Shown: positions 48,611 to 57,804 of the stretch, one piece after another
How positions within the stretch are numbered: the stretch's first letter is position 1
How the letters are laid out: every line of letters starts with the position of its first letter
Translations under genes and position numbers: made by a program
Notes under the pieces: generated by a model
What the model was told of the DNA's origin: nothing
Seen by the model: only the letters and a program-made list of their open reading frames with translations
Databases searched by the model: none
Assembly (NCBI GenBank): GCA_029560875.1
Contig: JAKQKB010000235.1
Location: forward strand, 1 to 64,000
Source of the DNA: Bacteroidota bacterium
Lineage (GTDB): Bacteria > Bacteroidota > Bacteroidia > Bacteroidales > Tenuifilaceae
Direction of reading: 5' to 3'
Length of the DNA stretch: 64,000 bases

Positions 48611-49525
48611 ATGATTAGAATTATAAAGCAAATTCTTTTAAATAGAAACACAATACTTGTTTTTGCAGTTCTTGCAGGTATTCTTATTGGCGACAAGGCC
48701 TCATCCCTAAAGGATTTAACGTTTCCTGCGTTGGCAATTACAATGACATTCTCTATGACCGGCATGAGAATGAGCCAGGTAAAGGATTTAAATGGTGTGT
48801 ACAAGCCATTCTTGATGGGAATTTTATTGAATTACGGGCTATTTAGCCTTGTTCTTATTCCATTAGCTTATTGGTTTATGCCAACTCCTGAACTATTCTA
48901 TGGATTTGTTGTGATTGCAGCAGCACCACCAGGCGTGGCTATAATTCCATTTTCGTATATCCTAAAGGGCGATGTTATTTACGCAATTATTGGAGTTGTT
49001 GGCGCTTTCCTTGGTTCGATATTTATTGCACCATTGCTGGTAAATGTTTTTGCTGCATCCAAGGGAATTAATTCTTGGGATTTATTTATAATGATGGTTC
49101 AGCTAGTTGTTGCCCCATTAATTATTTCGCGTTTTTTACTTTGGAAGCCTTTGTTTAAATATATTGAACCAATTCGTGGAAAAGTGGTGGATTGGGGTTT
49201 TGCAGTGCTAATTTTTGTTGCAGTTGGTATAAATCGAGAGGTTTTCTTTACTGAGCCGTTGCTGCTAGTTAAGGTTTCGCTAATACTTTTGATAGCAACT
49301 TTTGTGCTGGGATATGTTTATACTAAAATAGCCGACAAGGCTGGTGTTTCACAAAGTATAGTCACCTCCCAGTCGATGCTTGTTGCCATTAAGAGTTCAG
49401 GATTTTCGGTTTTTACAGCGATTACATTGTTTGGGAAGGAAGCCGCTATACCATCGGCAGTAATGGCTGTGGTGGTTTTATTATATTTGATTTACTTATC
49501 GCTTAAAAGTAAAGTAATAGGGTGA
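48611..49525 (+). CDS. Bile acid:sodium symporter (BASS/SBF) family transporter
   Basis: A 304-residue membrane protein with about nine or ten hydrophobic segments. The pattern VVIAAAPPGVAIIPFSYILK followed by GD is typical of the BASS/SBF and ACR3-like fold. SMLVAIKSSGFSVFTAITLF resembles the second crossover helix. The substrate (bile-acid-like, pantothenate, sulphate or other organic anion with sodium) cannot be chosen. It overlaps the MBL gene by four bases, so the two are one operon. Confidence 0.82.
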   Translation: MIRIIKQILLNRNTILVFAVLAGILIGDKASSLKDLTFPALAITMTFSMTGMRMSQVKDLNGVYKPFLMGILLNYGLFSLVLIPLAYWFMPTPELFYGFVVIAAAPPGVAIIPFSYILKGDVIYAIIGVVGAFLGSIFIAPLLVNVFAASKGINSWDLFIMMVQLVVAPLIISRFLLWKPLFKYIEPIRGKVVDWGFAVLIFVAVGINREVFFTEPLLLVKVSLILLIATFVLGYVYTKIADKAGVSQSIVTSQSMLVAIKSSGFSVFTAITLFGKEAAIPSAVMAVVVLLYLIYLSLKSKVIG

Positions 49526-50283
49526 AACTAACTTTTTTGGGAACGGGAACTTCGCAGGGTGTGCCAGTTATAGCATGCTCTTGTCCTGTTTGTCAATCGG
49601 TCGATACACGCGATAAAAGGCTACGAACGGCTGCTCTTATAGAGCATAATGGTATTACCATTGCAATTGATGCGGGACCCGATTTTCGCCAGCAGATGCT
49701 TCGGGCAAAGGTCAAAAACCTCGATGCAATTTTGGTTACACACGAGCATCGCGACCATATTTCAGGTTTGGACGATGTTAGAGCTTTCAACTGGATCAAC
49801 AAACGCCCAATGGATATCTGGGGCGAACCACGAGTGCTCGATGCCATTAGAACAGAGTACTCCTACGTTTTTGCTGAGCATAAGTATCCGGGTATTCCTG
49901 AGATTTGTTTAAATGAGATAGATGGTCAACCTATTGATATTATGGGGTTGAAGATTATTCCTGTTAGGGCATATCACTATAAATTACCAATATACGGTTT
50001 TCGGATAGGAGATTTAACCTACATTACCGATGCCAATTTTATTGCAGAGGAGGAGAAGGAGAAAATTGTAGGTTCAAAATATTTGGTAATTAACGCCTTG
50101 CGTATGCAAAAACATCTATCGCACTACTCGCTGCCCGAAGCACTAAAGTTGATAGCCGAACTTGGCCCCCGTAAGGCATATATTATTCACGTTAGCCATC
50201 AAATGGGTCTTTACAAGGACATTGCCGCTCAACTGCCCGAGAATGTTTGCTTGGCGTACGATGAGTTAACCGTGGAGTGTTAG
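49522..50283 (+). CDS. MBL-fold metallo-hydrolase (PhnP-like)
   Basis: A 253-residue cytoplasmic hydrolase. It starts with GTG, giving MKLTFLGTGTSQGVP. The conserved CSCPVCQS zinc-type element and THEHRDHISG metal motif are both present; further ligands are seen in YITDANF and IIHVSHQMG. The overall organisation matches PhnP-type phosphodiesterases (cyclic phosphate hydrolysis). It overlaps the transporter gene upstream and shares a TTAG at the stop with the convergent MFS gene. Confidence 0.88.
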   Translation: MKLTFLGTGTSQGVPVIACSCPVCQSVDTRDKRLRTAALIEHNGITIAIDAGPDFRQQMLRAKVKNLDAILVTHEHRDHISGLDDVRAFNWINKRPMDIWGEPRVLDAIRTEYSYVFAEHKYPGIPEICLNEIDGQPIDIMGLKIIPVRAYHYKLPIYGFRIGDLTYITDANFIAEEEKEKIVGSKYLVINALRMQKHLSHYSLPEALKLIAELGPRKAYIIHVSHQMGLYKDIAAQLPENVCLAYDELTVEC

Positions 50284-51458
50284 TTTTTCTTCTTAAAATA
50301 GAAAAGGAAGAATAAGCTGAATAAAGACAGAATAAAGAAAATTACCCCAGCAATTACCAACGCATGAGTAAGGCTTAACTTATCGGTAAGCCATCCGTAG
50401 AAAGGTCCCCAAATAGAGAATATTATTCTTATAGTAAAATTTCGTACCGAAAGAATGGTTGCCCGCATATTTGATGGTGCTAGGCGATTTATTCCATCCT
50501 TTAGAATTGGAGTAGCAATTCCTCTGGCGATGTAAAAGATTATAAATAGCGATAATGCCCAGAGCTGAGGAATAATTCCTACCAAAATAAAACCAAGACC
50601 TAGCGCTACACTAAGTGCAATAACCAATGGCTTTCGGCCAAATTTTATTTCGGCTTTGTAGGCGTACATAGCGGCAACACCTACAATTAAATTCAATCCT
50701 GTCCAGATAATCCCAAACGACTCAACCTTAACATCGGCTCTAATTAACCATGGTTGAACAAACCAAGCCATGGTTAGTGTTGATGCTCCCACAACCGAGG
50801 AGTATATTATGTTCCAGCGTAGCTCAACATTATCTGTTAGCGAGTAGCGAACAATTCCAACTATTTGCTTCCAGTTTAAATCCACCCTGTTTTGGTTGAT
50901 TTTAGGCTCAATTATTGTCATTGCTGCAGGAACTGCCAAGAATGCTATAAATGTTTGTCCATAGTACGGGTAACGTAAACTTAATGCAGCCAATAAGCCC
51001 CCAATAATACCTGCTGCAGCCTCAGCAAAGTTACCGACCGATGTCATTCGTCCCTCGTGCTTTAGGTAGTCGTCCTGCTTACCATCATCCAGAAGTGAGT
51101 CGTAGAGTAGGGCAGAGTCTGCACCCGAAATCATACTTTGTCCAAAGCCAAGTATTATCTCAGCAACCATAAATCCGATAAAACCTGCCGAGAAGGAGTA
51201 TGTTGCGTATCCTGCAAAACCGAGTATTGCTCCAGCAATTAGTGTGTTTTTTCGTCCAAGAGCATCGGCAAAGTAACCCGAGGGAATTTCGAGCAGTACT
51301 ATTGATAACGAGTAAATACTTTGTAGGATAAAAACTTCCTTAATGCTCAATCCATTGTTCTGGTAGAAAAGCACCACAATGGGCATTACAAGCATAAACC
51401 AATGCGATATCTTAAGGATATAGAGTCGCCATAGGTTATGTTGGTAGGTTGTTTGCAT
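50280..51458 (-). CDS. MFS transporter
   Basis: A 392-residue inner-membrane transporter with about 12 helices. The family-like sequence YFADALGRKNTLIAGAILGF (loop 2-3 motif A) is present. A TTG-started extension to 51467 would overlap the -7 box TATATTTG at 51465-51472, so I take the ATG at 51458. That leaves almost no untranslated leader. The substrate is unknown. Confidence 0.82.
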   Translation of the reverse strand: MQTTYQHNLWRLYILKISHWFMLVMPIVVLFYQNNGLSIKEVFILQSIYSLSIVLLEIPSGYFADALGRKNTLIAGAILGFAGYATYSFSAGFIGFMVAEIILGFGQSMISGADSALLYDSLLDDGKQDDYLKHEGRMTSVGNFAEAAAGIIGGLLAALSLRYPYYGQTFIAFLAVPAAMTIIEPKINQNRVDLNWKQIVGIVRYSLTDNVELRWNIIYSSVVGASTLTMAWFVQPWLIRADVKVESFGIIWTGLNLIVGVAAMYAYKAEIKFGRKPLVIALSVALGLGFILVGIIPQLWALSLFIIFYIARGIATPILKDGINRLAPSNMRATILSVRNFTIRIIFSIWGPFYGWLTDKLSLTHALVIAGVIFFILSLFSLFFLFYFKKKN

Positions 51459-51464
51459 CGGGTG

Positions 51465-51472
51465 CAAATATA
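51465..51472 (-). promoter_or_regulatory. -7 box immediately before the MFS start codon
   Basis: TATATTTG on the minus strand ends six bases above the ATG at 51458. Transcription would therefore begin near the start codon. A -33 element is poor (TAAA around 51491). Confidence 0.45.
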
Positions 51473-51512
51473 TTACAACAAATCCATTTGTAAATCATAC
51501 AATATAAAAGAA

Positions 51513-51547
51513 AAACTCCTTCAGGGTATAGAACCCTAAAGGAGTTT
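51513..51547 (-). terminator. Rho-independent terminator of the S9 peptidase
   Basis: AAACTCCTT and AAGGAGTTT, with inner AGGGT and ACCCT also pairing, followed on the minus strand by a U-rich tract. It lies 22 bases beyond the stop of the S9 peptidase. Confidence 0.85.
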
Positions 51548-51568
51548 GCTCAAAATATCAATAAGAAA

Positions 51569-53467
51569 TTATTCTGCTGTTTTACTTTCTTCCTTAAGGT
51601 ATTTATCCAAAAAGTCAAGAATAGCTTTGTACCCTTTTATCTCGTTCTCCTTTTTAACAAATCCGTGACCTTCGTCGGGGAAAATAACATATTCCACAGG
51701 AACGCCATTCTTTTTAATTGCTTCAACAATCTCATCGGATTCTACCTGAAGTACACGTGGGTCGTTGGCACCTTGAAGCACCATTACAGGATTCTTTACA
51801 TTATTGGCGTGGAATAGTGGCGAAATGTTGTAAAGACGAACAGAATCTGCTGTAGTTGGGTCGCCCATCTCTGCATACAATGCATTTTTGAAAGATGCCC
51901 AGAATGGAGGAATGGATTTTAGGGTACGTAACCAGTTGGTAACACCAAAAAGGTTAACTCCAACCTTAAACTCATCGGGTTTAGAGGTCATCGCAGCCAT
52001 AGTCATAAATCCACCGTACGAACCACCAATAATTCCAATTTTATCGGCATCAATGTATTCTAAAGATTGAAGGTACTTTTTACCATAAACACAGTCCATA
52101 AGGTCCTTATCTCCGTGATTTTGGTCGTCCATTTTGTAGAACGTTTGTCCATATCCACTGCTACCCCTGTTATTTACGGCTAAAATTGCGTAGCCATTGT
52201 TGGTAAGATATTGAATTAGTGCGAAGTATCCCACTCTGGATTGTCCACCAGGGCCACCGTGTACCCAAATAAGTGCAGGTACTTTATTCTTTTCAGTGGC
52301 ATCGAGCGGTTTGTAGAATATTGCAGGAATATCCAATCCATCGAACGATTTGTAGCGAACAACCTCTGCTGCAACAAGTTGATTTTGGTCGATTTCAGGA
52401 TTTAGGCTATTGGTAAGGCGTTTGAGCTCTTTGGTTTCCATGTTGTAGAAGTAGATATCGGCTGGCGACTTTGATGTACCTGCGCTAATACGCATATACT
52501 TTTCGCTATCGGATATCTCAATAGAAATAATATCACCATCGGCAATTGCAGGCGATTCAACTTTTTGACCAGTTTTGTGGTCGAATAGTTTCAGAGTATT
52601 CTTTCCATCCTCGTTAATGGCAATTACCCTATACTTTTCGTAACGCGATAGAAAGAAGTTAATTACATCCCAGTTGGTTTCAAAAACAGTATTTCTTTCG
52701 CCAGTTTCAAGATTGTACGATACCAAGTACTGAAACTCCTTTTGGCTATTTGTGGTGTAGTACAAATACTTACCATTTAAAGAAAATCCTCTGGCAACAT
52801 AAGAGCCTGGTTGTTCAGGAATGGATATCTCCTTTTGCTCTTTAGTTAATCGGTTTACTAGGTATAGTTTATTGTCATTAGTGGTGATACTTTCAACCAA
52901 AACAACGTACTTCTCGTCCCACGAAATCTCGTTAACACTCAATCCTTTATCATTCTGATACAGTAACTTGGCTTTCCAGGTTTTTGTGTCCATGATGTAA
53001 AGGTCAAAGAAGCGAGGGTCGCGTTTGGTTGAAAGGAAATAGAAGGCAGTTTTTTCTTTATTCCAACCAACAAATCCAGTTTTGGCTTTTTCTTCGGGTG
53101 TTAGGTCTGTAGATGTGCCATCCTCGTTCAAAAGGTAGATGTGGTCAATTTCATTACCACCTTTATCGGCTGAGTAAAGAATTTTATTGGTACCTGGCAC
53201 ATAATCAATTGCAAAGTACGACTCTTGGGTAGAGTTGGTAAGTTGCTTTTGGGTTCCATCGGCAATACTAACCTCATAAAGGTTGTATATTCCCGATTCA
53301 TTGCTAGTGTACAAAAGCCGAGTTTCATCCTCAGAAAATTTTCCTCCATATACCTGTTTGTTCTTGTAGAACTGCTCAATGGAGTACTTTGTAACCACTG
53401 GCTCCTTTTTACAAGAATAAAGGAAGATTGGAATTACAAGAACAATTAAAAAAATAACTCTCTTCAT
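51569..53467 (-). CDS. S9 family prolyl oligopeptidase-type lipoprotein
   Basis: A 632-residue serine peptidase with a lipoprotein signal (VIPIFLYSC). The N-terminal half is a beta-propeller with blades such as IYNLYEVSIADGTQKQLTNS. The C-terminal alpha/beta-hydrolase domain has the oxyanion region PALIWVHGGPGGQS, the nucleophile Ser in GIIGGSYGGFMTM, Asp in QGANDPRV and His in FPDEGHGFVKK. This is the complete DPP/prolyl-oligopeptidase triad. It would process peptides in the periplasm or at the surface. Confidence 0.93.
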   Translation of the reverse strand: MKRVIFLIVLVIPIFLYSCKKEPVVTKYSIEQFYKNKQVYGGKFSEDETRLLYTSNESGIYNLYEVSIADGTQKQLTNSTQESYFAIDYVPGTNKILYSADKGGNEIDHIYLLNEDGTSTDLTPEEKAKTGFVGWNKEKTAFYFLSTKRDPRFFDLYIMDTKTWKAKLLYQNDKGLSVNEISWDEKYVVLVESITTNDNKLYLVNRLTKEQKEISIPEQPGSYVARGFSLNGKYLYYTTNSQKEFQYLVSYNLETGERNTVFETNWDVINFFLSRYEKYRVIAINEDGKNTLKLFDHKTGQKVESPAIADGDIISIEISDSEKYMRISAGTSKSPADIYFYNMETKELKRLTNSLNPEIDQNQLVAAEVVRYKSFDGLDIPAIFYKPLDATEKNKVPALIWVHGGPGGQSRVGYFALIQYLTNNGYAILAVNNRGSSGYGQTFYKMDDQNHGDKDLMDCVYGKKYLQSLEYIDADKIGIIGGSYGGFMTMAAMTSKPDEFKVGVNLFGVTNWLRTLKSIPPFWASFKNALYAEMGDPTTADSVRLYNISPLFHANNVKNPVMVLQGANDPRVLQVESDEIVEAIKKNGVPVEYVIFPDEGHGFVKKENEIKGYKAILDFLDKYLKEESKTAE

Positions 53468-53760
53468 ACTAATTAGTTTTTAGTTGATTGCTACTATGAC
53501 TCAAGCAAATGATTTATGTTTAATTAATATACAATTAAATATAGTTGACATACTTGGTAACATTTCTGCCTAAAATGCAATGAAAATCAATACTTATAAG
53601 TAATGCTATACCAAAACTAACAACGAAGCAGAACCTCAATATCACCTAACAATTTAACTAATTATACGGCAATAGTCCAATGTAGTATATTGGTTTTAGC
53701 TTTTATTATGATTATCAAAAGGATATTTAACTTATTGCATTCTGATTGATGCTTGAAAAA

Positions 53761-53793
53761 AAAAGGTTATCGCGTAGTATTCGATAACTTTTT
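53761..53793 (-). terminator. Terminator of the amidohydrolase gene
   Basis: GGTTATCG and CGATAACT with flanking A and T runs form an imperfect stem of about ten bases, some 20 bases beyond the stop of the amidohydrolase gene. The remaining part of the 53468-53813 gap shows no gene. Confidence 0.6.
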
Positions 53794-53813
53794 ATGTTTT
53801 CTGTTGACTAAAA

Positions 53814-55148
53814 CTATTCCTCCATATCAATTTTAGCAGGATTCCTTTTGAATAGCTTTCCGCTTTTAATTACTCTTCGGGTGCTAGCAAAGTTTTTATA
53901 ATCGTCAATTGGATTCTGGTCATAAATAATTAGGTCGGCTTTTTTGCCAATTTCAATGCTCCCGAATCGATTATCAATTTTTAGAACTTTAGCGGCATTT
54001 AGGGTTGATATTTTGATGATATCTGATGCCGAAATACCAGCCTCAGCAAGCAATAGTTGCTCAGAAATAAAGGCCATACCTCCATTTTCAGTATTTGTTC
54101 CAATTCTAAGTGATGTGCCTGAATTGTGAATGCGTTTAACAAAACTTAGTAGGTGATTGAAACTATAAGTAATTCTGTGCTTTAGTTCTTTCGATAGTTT
54201 GAATTGATTCTGATTGTTCGATTCCATATGACTCATATCGGTGTATTGAGCCATGGAGTTTAACTTGGTTGATATTGAAATAGGGCTCTTGCTAAGTTTG
54301 TTAGCAAGCGTGTCGAGCAATGCAGGGTTATTTTCAACAATGTACTTGAATGCCTCCAAAGCATAAATTTCCTCTGGAACATCAACATTTCCGTAAACAT
54401 TCTCAACTTGATTTAGAAGAAGTTTTTTGTCGAAATTCTTCTCAAAAGAGTTGATTATAGAACTGTATATGTACTCGATGTTAACATAATTATTATCACT
54501 AAATGAGTTTATTGGTTTTATAAAGACATCGATTCCTTTTTGCGATGCCATTTCAATAATGTTCTTAGTTAGGCCATTATTTTTATCGTTGTTTATGTAA
54601 ATATGATTCACTCCTATGGACGATAAATCGCTAAGCAGCACATCAATACTTTTGGACGATTGCTCAATATCCGAGAAAGTATAGGCAACAATTAAATCCG
54701 AAAATTTTGGGTTTGCCTGCCATTTAACCATTTGACTAGCCCAGTTAAAGTCCTTTGTCATATCAACAATGGTTGTAATACCATAAGGTAAATAGTTTTT
54801 AGAGCATTTACTCCGGTAAAAGTTGGTCAGGATTTTTGGATGATTATCGGCATTCTTATGCGTGCTGTATATCGCCTTTTCGAAGTTAATATGTGTATCG
54901 ATGTTTCCTGGAGTAACCAGTCTACCATCGGCGTCAACAACCTTTTTTGTTCTAACTGGTTCGTCGGAGTTGATAATACCAACAATTGAATCACCATTTA
55001 TGAGTATAGTTTTACCAGTGGTTACCTCTCCAGTTTTGGTATCAAAAATTGCAGCGTTTTCAACAATTAAGTCGTAGCGAATTGGACGATTGCAGGAAAA
55101 TACAGTAAGCGCTAAAGTTGATATTATCAAAAGCCGATAGTATTTCAT
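53814..55148 (-). CDS. Amidohydrolase-like lipoprotein with substituted metal-site residues
   Basis: A 444-residue lipoprotein (LALTVFSC lipobox) of the amidohydrolase superfamily. The composite N-terminal strand domain (YDLIVENAAIFDTKTGEVTT), the TIM-barrel sequence with LPYGITTIVDMTKDF, and the C-terminal IEIGKKADLIIYDQNPIDD all fit. But the metal ligands are largely replaced. The HxH site reads DTHINF (residues 84-89; Asn at 88), the barrel His is replaced in VFIKPIN (Lys 211), and the Asp usually found after GT is Asn (GTNTENG, 352). It may be a non-catalytic binder or use another chemistry. Confidence 0.78.
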   Translation of the reverse strand: MKYYRLLIISTLALTVFSCNRPIRYDLIVENAAIFDTKTGEVTTGKTILINGDSIVGIINSDEPVRTKKVVDADGRLVTPGNIDTHINFEKAIYSTHKNADNHPKILTNFYRSKCSKNYLPYGITTIVDMTKDFNWASQMVKWQANPKFSDLIVAYTFSDIEQSSKSIDVLLSDLSSIGVNHIYINNDKNNGLTKNIIEMASQKGIDVFIKPINSFSDNNYVNIEYIYSSIINSFEKNFDKKLLLNQVENVYGNVDVPEEIYALEAFKYIVENNPALLDTLANKLSKSPISISTKLNSMAQYTDMSHMESNNQNQFKLSKELKHRITYSFNHLLSFVKRIHNSGTSLRIGTNTENGGMAFISEQLLLAEAGISASDIIKISTLNAAKVLKIDNRFGSIEIGKKADLIIYDQNPIDDYKNFASTRRVIKSGKLFKRNPAKIDMEE

Positions 55149-55257
55149 TTTAGTTTGGATTAAGGTTCTAAAAGCGGGTTAAAGTTAAAAAATCACTTCA
55201 ATATTTGTACTTAGGTTTATTGAAAAAGTCTATTTCTAGGTTAAAAGCATAAAGTTA

Positions 55258-55465
55258 AAGGAGGTATCGATGCGTGAAATAGAATATAAGCGGGTGGGGA
55301 ATGGCAAAACTGCGAGCCGGAGTTGGAGTGAATGCATGAAGACTTTGAATTTCGCAAAAGGGGCTTGCCTACTTTTGAAGAAATTCTTGACTTCTTGCAG
55401 AGCGGGTGGAAGCATAGTTTTGCCTTGACTTTTTGCTTACTTTTTTGTTAAGAAAAAAGTAAGGA
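55258..55465. repeat. Non-coding repeat region with inverted GGCAAAACT and a terminal hairpin
   Basis: The 55149-55592 gap holds no good ORF. A GCGGGTGG motif occurs twice (near 55290 and 55402). The nine-base inverted repeat GGCAAAACT (55303-55311) and AGTTTTGCC (55416-55424) encloses the middle. At the right edge CTTACTTTTTT and AAAAAAGTAAG form a strong hairpin (55436-55465). It may be a decayed or non-autonomous mobile element. Confidence 0.5.
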
Positions 55466-55543
55466 TACAAATAATAAAACATGCTAATAGCGAGATGTAT
55501 TATTAAGTGTTATTTGTCGGCAAACATATAATTTATGTATTAA

Positions 55544-55574
55544 AAAGGGCTGTAGACAAAATCTACAGCCCTTT
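55544..55574 (-). terminator. Terminator of the M3 peptidase
   Basis: AAAGGGCTGTAGA and TCTACAGCCCTTT form a perfect 13-base stem with a five-base loop, about 20 bases beyond the stop. The following U run is short on the minus strand. Confidence 0.8.
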
Positions 55575-55592
55575 AAAACTAAAAGTTATGGT

Positions 55593-57698
55593 TTATTTAA
55601 GTCCTCTTTTCTTTAGTAATGGCTCAATAGAAGGCTCTTTACCACGGAATTTGTTGTACTGTATCATTCCCTCGTCGTTTCCACCTTCGGTAAGAATGAA
55701 TTTACGGAGCTTACGAGCTATCTCAGGATTGTAAAGGTTGCCAGTTTCAGCAAATGCATTGAATGCATCAGTATCAAGTACTGCAGCCCAAAGGTAAACA
55801 TAATAACCTGCTGCATAACCCCCGATTATATGGTTAAAGTATGTAGTCCTGTAGCGTGGATAAATTTCGTCCATTAGTTTGATTTTCTGCATGGAGTTCT
55901 TCTCGAATTCCAATACATCAACTTTTTGTGGTTCACTGAAACTATGCCAATCAAGGTCTAGAATCGATGCTGCAATATACTCAACAGTCTCAAATGCTTG
56001 GTTGAAGGTCATGCTGTTTTGTAAGCGTTTTACCAAATCCTCGGGCATGGTAGCGCCAGTTTTATAATGCTTTGCGTAAACCTTTAATACCTCAGGTTCG
56101 CCAGCCCAGTTTTCCATAACTTGCGATGGAAGTTCAACCATATCGCGGGCTAAATTACCAGCTATTCTATCATACTCACCATCGGTGAATAACCCATGTA
56201 GTGCATGGCCAAACTCGTGGAATAGGGTATTTACTTCGTCCCATGAGAGTAGGGCAGGAGCATCGGCTGTTGGGCGGGTAAAGTTGCATACAATAGTTAC
56301 AATGGGCTCAATCTTTTTACCATTCTCGTAGGTTTGTTGGCGGAATCGTCCACACCAAGCGCCAACTCGTTTGCTTGGTCTTGGATGATAATCTAAATAT
56401 AGTAAACCAACGTGCTTACCATCCTTTTCTTTAACCTCGAACACTTCAACCTCTGAGTGATAAATAGGTAAATCGGTGCGTTTTGTGAACGATAGTCCGT
56501 AAAGTTGACCGGCAACGTAGAACATTCCATTACGAACATTCTCCAAAGCAAAGTAAGGCCTTAACTCAGACTCATCGAGGTTGAATTTTTCCTTTTTAAG
56601 TTTCTCTGCGTAGTACCACCAATCCCAAGCTGCTAGTTTAAAGTTGCCACCTTCGCGGTCGATAATTTGTTGCATTTCATCGCGGTCGCGTTTTGCTGCA
56701 ACCATGGCTGGCTCCATCACTTTGTTTAGGAAGTCGTAAACTGCCTCAGGTGTTTTAGCCATATTGTTGCTGATGATGTACTCAGCGTAATTCTTGTACC
56801 CTAAAAGTTTTGCCCGCTCAGCACGAAGATTCGCAATTTCAAGGATGATTTCTTTGGTGTCGAACTCGTTATTATTGTTGCCACGCATTAGGTAGCCCAT
56901 ATAGAGTTTTTCCCTTAATTCGCGCTTTTGCGAGTACTGTAGGAAAGGAATCATACTTGGTTTTTGAAGGGTAAAAACCCACTTACCTTCTAGACCAAAT
57001 TGTTTTGCATCTATTGCAGCAGCATCAATAATATCTTTCGATAAACCGACTAAATCAGCCTCATTATCAATTACCAGTTTGAAATTCTTATTGGTTTCGT
57101 CGAGTAAATTTTCGCCAAACTTCAATCCCAATTTGGACGATTTCTGGTTAATCTCACGGAGTTTTGCTTTATCAGCATCATTTAAATCGGCGCCGCTTCT
57201 TACAAAGTCGTTGTAGTATTTTTCAACGGTACGTTTCTGTAAATCGGTAAGGTTAGCCTTATCTCTATTCAAATAAACGGCTTTAATACGTTGGAAAAGT
57301 TTATCGTTGAGGTTTATATTGTCGCGGTGTTCTGTAGTTAAGGGAGATATTTCGCGGGCAATTTTTTGAAGTTCTGGCGATGTGTTTGCGCCATTCAATC
57401 CGTAAAATACGCTTCCAACTTTCGATAGTAGTCTTCCTGATTTATCGAGTGCAAGAATTGTATTTTCAAAAGTGGCTGGTTCAGCATTATTGATAATGGC
57501 ATCAATTTCGGCTTTTTGCTCAGCTATTCCTTGTTTGAATGCTGGCACATAGTGCTCGAAATCAATTAAATCGAAAGGTGGAACCTTGAACGGTGTTGTG
57601 TACTCACTTAGGAAAGGATTTGGTCTTTTCGACTCCTGTGAGTTAGCGTTTCCTGCTATTAGCATAGTTGCAAGAATTAACAAACTTAATCGTTTCAT
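55593..57698 (-). CDS. M3 family metallopeptidase (peptidyl-dipeptidase Dcp type)
   Basis: A 701-residue zinc oligopeptidase with a signal peptide (LSLLILATMLIAGNANS), so it acts in the periplasm. The active site is TLFHEFGHALHGLFTDGEYD with the HExxH motif (HEFGH), and the downstream region ARDMVELPSQVMENW carries the third ligand glutamate region typical of M3. DWWYYAEKLKKEKFNLDESE matches conserved family sequence. Together with PepT, the OPT transporter and the S9 enzyme it fits a peptide-based nutrition. Confidence 0.94.
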   Translation of the reverse strand: MKRLSLLILATMLIAGNANSQESKRPNPFLSEYTTPFKVPPFDLIDFEHYVPAFKQGIAEQKAEIDAIINNAEPATFENTILALDKSGRLLSKVGSVFYGLNGANTSPELQKIAREISPLTTEHRDNINLNDKLFQRIKAVYLNRDKANLTDLQKRTVEKYYNDFVRSGADLNDADKAKLREINQKSSKLGLKFGENLLDETNKNFKLVIDNEADLVGLSKDIIDAAAIDAKQFGLEGKWVFTLQKPSMIPFLQYSQKRELREKLYMGYLMRGNNNNEFDTKEIILEIANLRAERAKLLGYKNYAEYIISNNMAKTPEAVYDFLNKVMEPAMVAAKRDRDEMQQIIDREGGNFKLAAWDWWYYAEKLKKEKFNLDESELRPYFALENVRNGMFYVAGQLYGLSFTKRTDLPIYHSEVEVFEVKEKDGKHVGLLYLDYHPRPSKRVGAWCGRFRQQTYENGKKIEPIVTIVCNFTRPTADAPALLSWDEVNTLFHEFGHALHGLFTDGEYDRIAGNLARDMVELPSQVMENWAGEPEVLKVYAKHYKTGATMPEDLVKRLQNSMTFNQAFETVEYIAASILDLDWHSFSEPQKVDVLEFEKNSMQKIKLMDEIYPRYRTTYFNHIIGGYAAGYYVYLWAAVLDTDAFNAFAETGNLYNPEIARKLRKFILTEGGNDEGMIQYNKFRGKEPSIEPLLKKRGLK

Positions 57699-57804
57699 AA
57701 TTTTTATTGTAGGTTAATAGATTATCAAACATCAATTTTTTTGATGCAATATAGCGCATTAGGTTTAATCAATAAAATTAAGCGGATATTGAAAGTCTAT
57801 TAAC

